Made by a program: the position numbers and the translations under genes. A stretch of DNA of 11,598 nucleotides from Sedimentisphaerales bacterium. Its GTDB lineage: Bacteria; Planctomycetota; Phycisphaerae; Sedimentisphaerales; SG8-4. The stretch spans positions 1 to 11,598 of the forward strand of contig JAFGCA010000826.1 of the NCBI GenBank assembly GCA_016932895.1, given 5' to 3'. This document shows positions 1 through 6,943 of the stretch, piece after piece (the first letter of the stretch is position 1; each line of letters opens with the position of its first letter). The notes beneath the pieces are model-generated. The model worked only from the letters and a program-made list of their open reading frames with translations, was not told the origin of the DNA and made no database searches.

Positions 1-2083
1 AAATCGAGCCTGGGCCTTTGAGGCGAAAGCGGGGCTGCTCAACCGCCAACGGCAAGCACAACCACCCGGCTTCGGGGTTCTCCGTGGCCGGGTGGTTGAT
101 TACGTGTAGCTGCAGATCCACGTAGGGCAGATCATCGCAGAGTGTCACCGACAAAGAAGCGGTGTGAATGGGCTGATTCGCGGTCATACCGGGAATCAGC
201 CTAGCGACGACGGCATCGCCGTACCGCTCGATTTCCAGCTTCATCTCACCGGGCGAGAAGTCCACATGTTGGGCGGACTTGGGCACGTAATGGTGCTTGC
301 CGGTGATTCTACGATGCGAGCCGTGATAGCGCGGTAAGATGTACGTATTGACATAGGCGTCGCATTCCTGGCGGCTGAACTGCTGGTAAAGGTATTGGCC
401 AAACCCATGGGGGGCGGACGTGTCAACCATCTCACGCCCGGTCTTCTTGTTGGTAATGCTCGCGATACAACCGCGACCCGGGTCCAGTACGACCCTGAAG
501 AAGGCGTTTTCCATCGTGTTGCCGGCGACATCGACTGCGACGTCGCTCTCGGGCCGCTTCTCTTGGGTAGCGAAAACAAAGGTTTTATAGCCCATGGGAG
601 GGATGGCTTTGGCGACGAACCGCCCATTGCGATGTGAGTCGGCACCCCATGTTTGCAGCGGCAAGACATCGCCGGCTTCCACATCCCTGACAGCGTTGCG
701 CCCCTTGATGCTCCCCATAAATGGGAAAGCGAACTCCACGACACCGTCACGCGCCCAGGGCAACGGGTTGTATACCACCAGACGCAGACCATTGACGCTG
801 ACATTTTCAGCCAGGGTATTCAGGTCATCGTAGAGTGTGGGAATCACGCGATCCCGGATACGCAGCGCGAACTGGTCGTGTTCTTTCCACGATGCCTCCA
901 TGTGTCGGTAGTTGGGCGTCAATCCGGTAGCGTAATTCGCATAAAAATCGGCACCGTGTTGGCTGGGCACAAAGTGCTGATTGGCCAGGCCCCAGGTGTG
1001 CTCGCTCCAACGCAAAGAATTGGAATAGGCCTCGGCAATGATATCCGCGGTGTGGATGAACTTGATGCCCCACAGAATGTTGTGAGTGCGCAGGGCCTCC
1101 ATCGCCCGTATTCTGGGCCGGATGTTCATCAATTCAGAGGCGGCGCAGGGCGAAGACATCGGACCGTGAATCCAACTGTCCGAAATCGTGCCGCACACTA
1201 CGGGCAGGTCCGGATCTTCGGCCAGGAGGGACTCGGCAAAGTCATCCATACTGCCCATGGTGATCTCGGCGTCGGGGTATCTGGCGCGAATCTGTCTGAC
1301 CCACTGAGCCACCTGATCGGCCCTGTGGGGACCCTGGTTGTCGCCGGACATCACCATGGCAAGCCAGGTCTTGTATGGCCAGTCCGCCGGCGGCAGCAAA
1401 CCTGAGTCGTAGCCACTGGAGAACATGGTCAGCACGCGGGAGCCATCAGGGCCTTCCCACCAGAATATGCGCGGCATCTCCACCTGCACGTTGGTCGGGT
1501 TGGAGCCGAAGTGGAAGAACTTCACGCCTGCATGCGCCAGCAACGTGGGGATGATCCAATCATGCCCGGGCACATCGGTCATCTTTGCCGAGACAGGCAA
1601 ATCAAGGCCGTATTCTCGGGCTACCCAGTTGGCATCGCCGAAACCGCGAACCAGCGTCTCGACATCCGCCGTGGCCGTATGTAGCGTAAAGGGTAAAGCA
1701 TGGAGCACGAGATTGCCCCGCCTGAGCGCCGCTTCCACACGTCTTCTGCGTTCCGGATGCTGGCCTTTCCACAGAATCGTTCGCATGGGCCAGCCCGGAA
1801 CCGTCCACACGTAGCTGGGAACGCCTTCGGCCCGCGCGCCGTGCGCCTCGATGGTGGCCAGCGCACGGTCGATCATGGTCGTGCGATATTCATGCTCCAC
1901 ATCGCGAGCCAGGGCAGAGTAGCCGATATCAAAATGGGTCTTGGAAACGATGACAAAATGCATCCTTCCGTCCCGGCCTTCACGGTCGCGGGTCTGATCA
2001 CGGTCGTGGTCGCCGGCCATGGTAGGCGACAAGAGTGACAACAACAATACCAGTGAGAGCATGATCGTATGCTGCTTGTGCAT
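1..2083 (-). CDS. Secreted GH38/DUF5054-like glycoside hydrolase (alpha-mannosidase type), C-terminus outside window
   Basis: The frame is open from an ATG at 2083 to the left edge (694 codons, no stop), so the C-terminus is missing. AGGA lies 7 nt upstream of the ATG. Residues 1-23 form a Sec signal peptide (hydrophobic LSLVLLLSLL, then TMA). Mature features fit the GH38 alpha-mannosidase fold: SKTHFDIGY with H50 and D52 as likely zinc ligands, TDVPGHDW with D170 as the likely nucleophile/metal ligand, SEHTWG at 360-365, and further on the VVYNPLPWARDGVV stretch typical of the start of the GH38 beta domain. The THFDIGY and EHTWG wording is closer to my memory of the DUF5054 branch than to classical GH38 enzymes. 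Family knowledge suggests zinc-dependent retaining cleavage of alpha-mannosides outside the cytoplasm; the actual substrate is unknown. It is divergent from the LamG/dockerin gene and near a sulfatase, which suggests glycan breakdown. The hydrolase class is fairly sure, mannose specificity much less so. Confidence 0.87.
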   Translation of the reverse strand, partial: MHKQHTIMLSLVLLLSLLSPTMAGDHDRDQTRDREGRDGRMHFVIVSKTHFDIGYSALARDVEHEYRTTMIDRALATIEAHGARAEGVPSYVWTVPGWPMRTILWKGQHPERRRRVEAALRRGNLVLHALPFTLHTATADVETLVRGFGDANWVAREYGLDLPVSAKMTDVPGHDWIIPTLLAHAGVKFFHFGSNPTNVQVEMPRIFWWEGPDGSRVLTMFSSGYDSGLLPPADWPYKTWLAMVMSGDNQGPHRADQVAQWVRQIRARYPDAEITMGSMDDFAESLLAEDPDLPVVCGTISDSWIHGPMSSPCAASELMNIRPRIRAMEALRTHNILWGIKFIHTADIIAEAYSNSLRWSEHTWGLANQHFVPSQHGADFYANYATGLTPNYRHMEASWKEHDQFALRIRDRVIPTLYDDLNTLAENVSVNGLRLVVYNPLPWARDGVVEFAFPFMGSIKGRNAVRDVEAGDVLPLQTWGADSHRNGRFVAKAIPPMGYKTFVFATQEKRPESDVAVDVAGNTMENAFFRVVLDPGRGCIASITNKKTGREMVDTSAPHGFGQYLYQQFSRQECDAYVNTYILPRYHGSHRRITGKHHYVPKSAQHVDFSPGEMKLEIERYGDAVVARLIPGMTANQPIHTASLSVTLCDDLPYVDLQLHVINHPATENPEAGWLCLPLAVEQPRFRLKGPGSI
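59..98. repeat. 12-bp perfect inverted repeat inside the hydrolase gene
   Basis: CAACCACCCGGC at 59-70 is matched exactly by GCCGGGTGGTTG at 87-98, with a 16-nt loop. It lies in the coding sequence of the GH38-like gene (around NHPATENPEAGW). The stem should be stable in mRNA. There is no T-tract next to it, so it does not look like an intrinsic terminator. Confidence 0.8.
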
Positions 2084-2090
2084 TTCGCAA

Positions 2091-2094
2091 TCCT
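2091..2094 (-). promoter_or_regulatory. Ribosome-binding site of the GH38-like gene
   Basis: AGGA on the minus strand ends 7 nt before the ATG at 2083. It supports this start, which is also the one that gives a complete signal peptide. Confidence 0.6.
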
Positions 2095-2135
2095 GCTGAT
2101 CGTAACAAAAGACCTTACCTGTACCGACCGGGACA

Positions 2136-2141
2136 ATTGTA
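2136..2141 (-). promoter_or_regulatory. Possible -10 element for the GH38-like gene
   Basis: TACAAT on the minus strand matches five of six bases of the sigma-70 -10 consensus and would give a 5' leader of about 45 nt. No recognisable -35 lies 16-18 nt upstream, so this is weak. The palindrome ACAATTGT (2133-2140) overlaps it. Confidence 0.25.
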
Positions 2142-2157
2142 CTGTGGAACCGTAGCG

Positions 2158-2325
2158 ATGGAACGGAAGAAATTGCGGCAGAACTTATTGGCCCACCTCA
2201 AGAAGCTGGTTGCCGGCCAGGCCTTGGACAATGCCATTCTGACAGAAGCGGCTCGGGAAAACTTGAAATGGAGCCCCCTATTGTGGTATGATTACGAATG
2301 TAGCGTACAGGAGTACCGGTCATGA
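2158..2325 (+). CDS. Doubtful small hypothetical protein (55 aa)
   Basis: This short open frame starts at ATG 2158 and would encode a charged, leucine-rich N-terminal half (MERKKLRQNLLAHLKKLV, helix-like) and an aromatic C-terminal part (WSPLLWYDYECSVQEYRS). I do not recognise it. There is no convincing Shine-Dalgarno sequence. Its 3' end contains the best promoter in the region (TTGAAA at 2263, TATGAT at 2287), which argues that the DNA is regulatory rather than coding. Alternatives are a remnant of a longer gene or a chance ORF. An in-frame extension back to TTG 2137 is possible but adds nothing recognisable. Confidence 0.22.
   Translation: MERKKLRQNLLAHLKKLVAGQALDNAILTEAARENLKWSPLLWYDYECSVQEYRS
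2263..2292 (+). promoter_or_regulatory. Sigma-70-like promoter with extended -10 for the LamG/dockerin gene
   Basis: TTGAAA (2263-2268) is followed, after 18 nt, by TATGAT (2287-2292). A TG one base upstream of the hexamer (T2284 G2285) makes an extended -10. Transcription would start near 2299, leaving a leader of about 110 nt before ATG 2410. This is the best core promoter I can find in the window. It assumes an E. coli-like housekeeping consensus. Confidence 0.55.
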
Positions 2326-2409
2326 AGTGAAACGGCACATCCCGAAGAACAGCATTTGCGGAGTGTCAGTGGATACCCTGTCCCGAACTCCAAGTGGAAA
2401 GGAGAGAGA

Positions 2410-4896
2410 ATGATGAACCGTACAGGATTGACGATGGGCGTATTGGTCGCGGTGGTGCTGGCGGGTTCAGTCGCTCTGGGAAACAACAAGTGGACGGGTA
2501 ATGGAGGGGACAACCTCTGGAACAACCCGGACAACTGGCAAAAGGGCATTCCCGATCCGACCGTCGACGTCCGGTGTCAGATCGACGGCCCGGACATTGA
2601 GGTGCTGATCGACGCGACCCATGTCGGTGACGAGGAAGCGCTCAATGAGGAAATCCGGGTATCTTATACATCGGACAAAGGAGCCGTAACGCTGACCGTC
2701 GACGGCGGCACTTTGCGGTGCACGGACCGCCTCTTCCTGGCGGCGCGCGAGGAGACCACGGGCACGGTGGTGGTCGACGGCGGCGGGCAGGTGATCGCTT
2801 CGAGGATAACGTTGGGCCGGATCGGCGCTGGCGTGATCATCCTGAACGACGGCCTGGTGGATTGCTCCACGGGCCAGGTCGAGTTCGGCCTCAACGTGGG
2901 CAGCGGCACCCTCATCCTCAACGGCGGGTCGTTCAAGGCGTTGGGGTTTTTGGGTAGCAACAACGGTCGCATCGAGCTCAATGGTGGCGTTCTCGAGGTC
3001 GCCTCGCTGACGCTGGGGGCGGTGACCGTGGACATCACCGACGGGACCCTGATAGTGGCCGGAGATCAGACGGCGGTGGTCCAGGCCGATGCCCAGGCGG
3101 GCTTCATTACCACCTTCGGGCAAGACGGCAGCCGGGGCGGGCTAATCGTGACCTATGACGCGGACCTGGACCAGACAGTTGTGACTGCCGACGCCGCTCA
3201 GATGGACCTATCCAAGGCGTGGAGACCGGCGCCGTCCGGACAAGGCGCGCCGGTCGAGTCCGTCTTGTCGTGGAAAGCAGGCGATTTTACCGCACCCGCC
3301 CAGGGCCACGATGTCTACTTTGGAACGGATGCGGCGGATGTCGAGGCGGCCACCGTCGGCGATTCGATGGGCGTGTACGAAGGTCGCCAAGATGCCAACA
3401 GCTACGATCCGGGCCAACTTACGCTGGGCCAGACCTACTACTGGCGCGTGGATCAGGTCCTCCAGGATAGCGGCGACGTTCGCAAAGGCGACGTGTGGAG
3501 TTTCACGATCCAGGCCACCTGGATGATCGACGATTTCAACGGGTACGCCGACTGGGAGGCCGTGCTGGAGGTTTGGGAAGAGCAGGGGTCTGCTTTCAAC
3601 TGGGTCTCGACCACATTTGCGGCGGCCGGCAACTCTCTCGGCGTTGACCTCAAGCCGGAAGAGGGATTGACCGGCGCCATGGTTATGCGTCGCGATATGG
3701 ACCTGACGGCCTACGGGGTTCGGGCCCTGGCATTCGATTTCGCCAGCGATCCGAACCAGGGTTTCGTGCAGGCGGTTTACGTTGAACTCGCTGACGCGGT
3801 GAACACGGCCCGTGTGACTATTGACGATCCGGTGGTCGTCCACAACCGTGCCTGGGGTCTGGTGGAAGTGGATCTCGGGCAGTTTGCCGGGGTCGATTTG
3901 ACACAGATCAAGAGTCTGGCCTTGGGTGTCACCTTGTCGCCGAGCGGCACACGACGGGTGACCGTGTACTTTGACCAGTTGCGTCTGTTCCCGCAGCGAT
4001 GCGTGCCGGAGAGAACGTTGGCCAGCGATCTGAACGGCGATTGCCTGGTCGACGCCGAAGACCTGACGATCTTGACGGACCGGTGGCTGGAAGGGACAAT
4101 CGAGATCGTTGCCGCTGAGCCGTTGTCACAGCCGGCCGTGTGGCACACATTCGACCGGGTAAACAATACGACCCTCGGATTCGACGATGAGATGGGGCTG
4201 GCGCCCGCCGCCCCGTCTGCGGGGGCGGGCTTCATCCCCCAGGGGGGGTATGACGGCCTGGGAGCCGTCGCGTTCACCGGCGACCAGAGCTATCTGGACG
4301 TGGACAGCGCCGTGTTCAGCGGCATAGCCGGTCCGGCATTGACGATCTCGCTGTGGGTCTACGGGGACCCTGCGTTCCAGCCGTTCGCCAACGACGCGGT
4401 CTTTCATGGTTCGGGGGCCGGCGGCTTCACCATGCAGTTGATGTGCCCGGACTCGCAGGGCCGCGTCGTTTTCGACCACGGGGGCGCTCCGGCCGACCGC
4501 GTGGTGTGGAGCGAAGCCAATCCTGCGGACTGGGAAGGCCAGTGGAATCACTACGCGGTAGTGAAGGACGCGGCAGCGGGCACTCAGCAGATTTATCACA
4601 ACGGTCGGCTCGTGGCTGAGAACACCAGCGCATTTCAATCCACGCCGAATAGCGGCGGTATGCGGATCGGAGCGACCAACCAGCCCACACCGCAGCGCTT
4701 ATACCATGGCAAGGTCGATGAGTTCCGCATGTACGCGGCGGTGCTGCCTCAGGCGGCGATCCTGTACCTGGCCGACGGCACCCAGATCGATCAGGCCCCG
4801 GTCACCCCGGCTGATATCAACCGAGATGGGGTCGTGGACCAGGCCGATCGCGACATCCTGGAAGCCAATATGGGCAAGGTGCAAATGTGGCCGTGA
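2410..4896 (+). CDS. Secreted modular LamG protein with two dockerin-type calcium loops
   Basis: Start 2410 follows AAAGGAG at 2398-2404; an upstream in-frame ATG at 2356 lacks an RBS and would bury the signal peptide. The 828 residues read as follows. 1-24 is a Sec signal peptide. About 25-265 is a Gly/Asp/Val-rich beta-helix-like region with repeated LNGG and VDGG turns. About 266-368 is an Fn3-like module ending in QTYYWRVDQV and DVWSFT. About 371-527 is a jelly-roll-like domain running from MIDDFNGY to YFDQLRLFP. 540-551 (DLNGDCLVDAED) is a canonical dockerin/EF-hand-like calcium loop. About 576-790 is a LamG/concanavalin-like domain (LTISLWVYGD, WNHYAVVKD, KVDEFRMY). 802-813 (DINRDGVVDQAD) is a second loop. 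No catalytic motif is visible. Likely role: cell-surface or extracellular glycan binding or assembly. It lies upstream of the sulfatase and may be co-transcribed with it. Confidence 0.92.
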   Translation: MMNRTGLTMGVLVAVVLAGSVALGNNKWTGNGGDNLWNNPDNWQKGIPDPTVDVRCQIDGPDIEVLIDATHVGDEEALNEEIRVSYTSDKGAVTLTVDGGTLRCTDRLFLAAREETTGTVVVDGGGQVIASRITLGRIGAGVIILNDGLVDCSTGQVEFGLNVGSGTLILNGGSFKALGFLGSNNGRIELNGGVLEVASLTLGAVTVDITDGTLIVAGDQTAVVQADAQAGFITTFGQDGSRGGLIVTYDADLDQTVVTADAAQMDLSKAWRPAPSGQGAPVESVLSWKAGDFTAPAQGHDVYFGTDAADVEAATVGDSMGVYEGRQDANSYDPGQLTLGQTYYWRVDQVLQDSGDVRKGDVWSFTIQATWMIDDFNGYADWEAVLEVWEEQGSAFNWVSTTFAAAGNSLGVDLKPEEGLTGAMVMRRDMDLTAYGVRALAFDFASDPNQGFVQAVYVELADAVNTARVTIDDPVVVHNRAWGLVEVDLGQFAGVDLTQIKSLALGVTLSPSGTRRVTVYFDQLRLFPQRCVPERTLASDLNGDCLVDAEDLTILTDRWLEGTIEIVAAEPLSQPAVWHTFDRVNNTTLGFDDEMGLAPAAPSAGAGFIPQGGYDGLGAVAFTGDQSYLDVDSAVFSGIAGPALTISLWVYGDPAFQPFANDAVFHGSGAGGFTMQLMCPDSQGRVVFDHGGAPADRVVWSEANPADWEGQWNHYAVVKDAAAGTQQIYHNGRLVAENTSAFQSTPNSGGMRIGATNQPTPQRLYHGKVDEFRMYAAVLPQAAILYLADGTQIDQAPVTPADINRDGVVDQADRDILEANMGKVQMWP
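4203..4230. repeat. GC-rich imperfect hairpin within the LamG gene
   Basis: The left arm GCCCGCCGCCCC and right arm GGGGGCGGGC can pair as GCCCG/CGGGC and CCCC/GGGG with a small internal bulge. The stretch encodes an Ala/Pro/Gly linker near the start of the LamG domain. It may simply reflect linker codon choice in a GC-rich genome. Confidence 0.4.
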
Positions 4897-5006
4897 GCGA
4901 GCTGCTGGATGCGCGAAAGTCTCGGGCCGGGTACGCCGTGTCACAAATTCTTACTATGGCGGCAATCTCATAGTCGCGCTATCTGAAAAACGCAGTGCCA
5001 GAAAAT

Positions 5007-5068
5007 GAGGAGGCCCGATGCTCGTCGGGGTACGCCGCCGGAAGGACTACGATCAATCAAAGAGGTGA
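5007..5068 (+). CDS. Possible 16-codon leader ORF of the sulfatase (with its own SD)
   Basis: GAGGAGG at 5007-5013 lies 4 nt before ATG 5018. The ORF runs to TGA 5066-5068 and would encode MLVGVRRRKDYDQSKR. This is the strongest Shine-Dalgarno match in the leader of the sulfatase gene. The stop lies within the sulfatase Shine-Dalgarno sequence (AGAGGTGA), 4 nt before ATG 5073. That geometry suits translational coupling or a leader peptide, but the ORF is very short and the SD spacing is tight, so chance is possible. The peptide is basic and not recognised. Confidence 0.35.
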
Positions 5069-5072
5069 ATGG

Positions 5073-6779
5073 ATGCATTCTATGACCCGAAGAGGGTTTC
5101 TAGGGATGATCGGCTGCGGGGCGGTGGCGATGGCTTTGCCCCGACCGGTCGCACGCCCGAACCTCATTCTTCTTCTGATCGACGATCAGGACAAACCAAG
5201 CATTGGCGCCTATGGCGGCAAGACGTGGACGCCGAACCTGGACCGAATGGCACGCGAGGGCATGCGGTTCACTCAGGCTCACGTCAGCAGTACGGTCTGC
5301 ACCCCATCCCGATACAGCTTTCTGACGGGGCGCTACGCCGGCAATTCATACAGTAAGCTTTATACGGACGCCTGCGGGACAGCGCAACGACAGGGCTACC
5401 CGAATTTCAACGTGGCGCTCGAGTCGGACCGGATGAACGTCGGCCGCGTGCTGAGCGAGGCTGGCTATGCCACCGGTTTCGTGGGGAAGTACCACCTGAC
5501 CTCCCGCTTGGATCAGCCGGAGTTCTTCGAAGGCGCCGATGGTCTCCTCGAAATCCCCAAGACCACCGACGCGGGGCCTCAAGCCAATACTGCCTTTCGC
5601 CGAAACGAGCGCGCGATGCGGCGCTATATCGAGTCCATCGGGTTCTCCTGGGCGAAACATATCTATCCGGGGAATATGCAGCGACCTTATGCTCAGCACA
5701 ACCCGGAATGGACCGTGCAGGCCGCCCTCGAGTTCATCGAGGCGAACCGCAACCGACCTTTCTACCTCCACTGCTGTCCGACGCTCCTCCACGGCGGCGA
5801 AGGATCCTGGCGCAAATCGATGGACCATCCGCTCGTTTCAGGCGAGGGGCGGTTGGACGCGCTTCCGGAGGTCATGACGCCTCGGGCAAAACTGCTCGAT
5901 ACCGTGGAGCGAAATGGATTCGACTCGAACAGCCCCACGGCCGGCGAGGCGTGGATCGACGACGCGCTGGGCGCGATTGTGAACCAACTGAAGGCATTGG
6001 GTATCGATGACAATACGCTGATCGTGTTCGCGCCGGATCATGGACGTGCGGGCAAGGCTTCGCTGTTCTCGCGGAACGGGACGTGTATCCCGTGCCTCGC
6101 CCGGTGGCCGAGCAGGATTCGTCCCGGGCTGGTCAGCGAAGAGTTGGTGCAGAACATCGATTGGGCGCCGACCTTCTTCGAGCTGGCCGGGGCGAGGGTC
6201 CCGAAGGATTACCGCCTGGACGGGCGCAGTCTCGTGCCGCTGTTCGATAACGGCAAGGCCAGGCCCTGGCGCGATCACCTCTACTTCGAGATGGGGGCCG
6301 CCCGCGCCGTAGCGACGAAGGACTGGAAGTATATCGCCGTCCGCTATACGAAGGAGCAGGTGGCCGCCATCCAACGGGCCAGGCCCGAGAGTCTGCCCCG
6401 TCTGATGTCTTACATCGGGCGACTGGGGATCGGTGTTCGAGGCGCCGAGCGACCCGGTTTCTTCGACGCCGACCAGCTCTACGACTTGCGCCGCGATCCC
6501 GACGAAATGAACAACCTTGCCGCGAGTCCGGAGTACGCCAGCCAACTGAAAGAAATGCGCCGCTTGCTCCGGGAAGACCTCAGAAGAATGCATCGCCCGT
6601 TCGGCGAGTTCGTGCCCGGGGACAACACCGCCCCGTCGGGATTGATCGACGAGCAGATCGCGCTTGTCAAGAGGATCAAGATTGAGGGGAAGAACGTCCT
6701 CGTTCCCCGCCAGGACGCAGAGCGGAACTCGCCGCGACCCCGGCGTCCCAAAAGACACGAACGCCGATCTCACGTGTAG
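5073..6779 (+). CDS. Tat-exported S1-family sulfatase (formylglycine type)
   Basis: This 568-residue enzyme hydrolyses sulfate esters, probably on a polysaccharide, outside the cytoplasm. Start 5073 is chosen because AGAGGTGA precedes it and the twin-arginine motif MTRRGFLG then lies at residues 4-11. A GTG start at 4995 would add 26 residues without an RBS. Visible S1 features are metal ligands D37-D38 in LIDDQD; the CTPSRYSFLTGR signature with C76 as the formylglycine precursor and R80; GKYH at 138-141 (K139, H141); H240; and APDHG with D322-H323. The remaining sequence has the usual C-terminal LYDLRRDPDEMNNLA subdomain at 469-482. Activity needs a formylglycine-generating enzyme or anaerobic maturase encoded elsewhere. 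Two oddities: the stretch SRNGTCIPCLARWP lacks the usual lysine-plus-acidic pattern of many S1 enzymes, and the last 20 or so residues are an Arg/Pro-rich basic tail. The exact sulfated substrate is unknown. Confidence 0.95.
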   Translation: MHSMTRRGFLGMIGCGAVAMALPRPVARPNLILLLIDDQDKPSIGAYGGKTWTPNLDRMAREGMRFTQAHVSSTVCTPSRYSFLTGRYAGNSYSKLYTDACGTAQRQGYPNFNVALESDRMNVGRVLSEAGYATGFVGKYHLTSRLDQPEFFEGADGLLEIPKTTDAGPQANTAFRRNERAMRRYIESIGFSWAKHIYPGNMQRPYAQHNPEWTVQAALEFIEANRNRPFYLHCCPTLLHGGEGSWRKSMDHPLVSGEGRLDALPEVMTPRAKLLDTVERNGFDSNSPTAGEAWIDDALGAIVNQLKALGIDDNTLIVFAPDHGRAGKASLFSRNGTCIPCLARWPSRIRPGLVSEELVQNIDWAPTFFELAGARVPKDYRLDGRSLVPLFDNGKARPWRDHLYFEMGAARAVATKDWKYIAVRYTKEQVAAIQRARPESLPRLMSYIGRLGIGVRGAERPGFFDADQLYDLRRDPDEMNNLAASPEYASQLKEMRRLLREDLRRMHRPFGEFVPGDNTAPSGLIDEQIALVKRIKIEGKNVLVPRQDAERNSPRPRRPKRHERRSHV

Positions 6780-6943
6780 ACTGCTGACTTCCCCCTCCCG
6801 GCCGGGCAAACACGCCCAGGCCGCTTGCCCCCTGTCCCGCATGTCATTTTTTCAAAGAGCGTTCCCGGCGGATTCCGTCACTGCCAAGTGGTCCGACGCC
6901 CCCTTGACAGGCACACCTCATCCTGAACACCGGCCCGATGATG
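6780..6943. other. Convergent intergenic region
   Basis: This 164-nt gap separates the stop of the sulfatase from the stop of the CotH-like gene on the opposite strand. Apart from the hairpin at 6799-6823 and a run of six T at 6847-6852 or so, nothing gene-like is seen. Confidence 0.7.
6799..6823. terminator. GC-rich hairpin between convergent genes, possible terminator
   Basis: CGGCCGGGC (6799-6807) pairs with GCCC-A-GGCCG (6814-6823) around the loop AAACAC: nine base pairs, all G-C, with one bulged A. It starts 19 nt after the sulfatase stop. No U-tract follows directly on either strand; the nearest T-run on the plus strand is over 20 nt further on. It may be a bidirectional 3'-end structure rather than a classical intrinsic terminator. 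Confidence 0.5.

Larger units (their letters stand above)
2084..2409. other. Divergent intergenic control region
   Basis: This 326-nt stretch separates the leftward hydrolase from the rightward LamG/dockerin gene. It holds a good rightward promoter (2263-2292), a weak leftward -10 candidate (TACAAT, 2141-2136 on the minus strand), the 8-bp palindrome ACAATTGT at 2133-2140 that overlaps that -10, and a doubtful 55-codon ORF. A shared divergent region like this is where a regulator of both genes would act, but no regulator gene or convincing operator is visible. Confidence 0.6.

Noticed and set aside
653..1405. Open frame of 250 codons on the plus strand
   Set aside because: It lies opposite the GH38-like coding sequence, has no family features or RBS, and its length follows from high GC at third codon positions.
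4995..5072. N-terminal 26-residue extension of the sulfatase from GTG 4995
   Set aside because: No RBS precedes it, it would push the Tat motif inward, and the AGAGGTGA before 5073 explains the later start.
5079..5118. Sulfatase as a lipoprotein (MIGC could be read as a lipobox)
   Set aside because: The cysteine at residue 15 comes after only seven residues following the arginines, too short a hydrophobic stretch; an ordinary Tat signal fits better.
5838..6842. Minus-strand open frame of 334 codons
   Set aside because: It is the shadow of the sulfatase, which carries the full S1 signature on the plus strand.
6886..6895. AAGTGGTCCG here and again at 11142-11151, both just downstream of minus-strand stops
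   Set aside because: Only ten bases are shared, the flanks differ, and no stem or T-run accompanies them, so a common terminator or repeat element cannot be supported.
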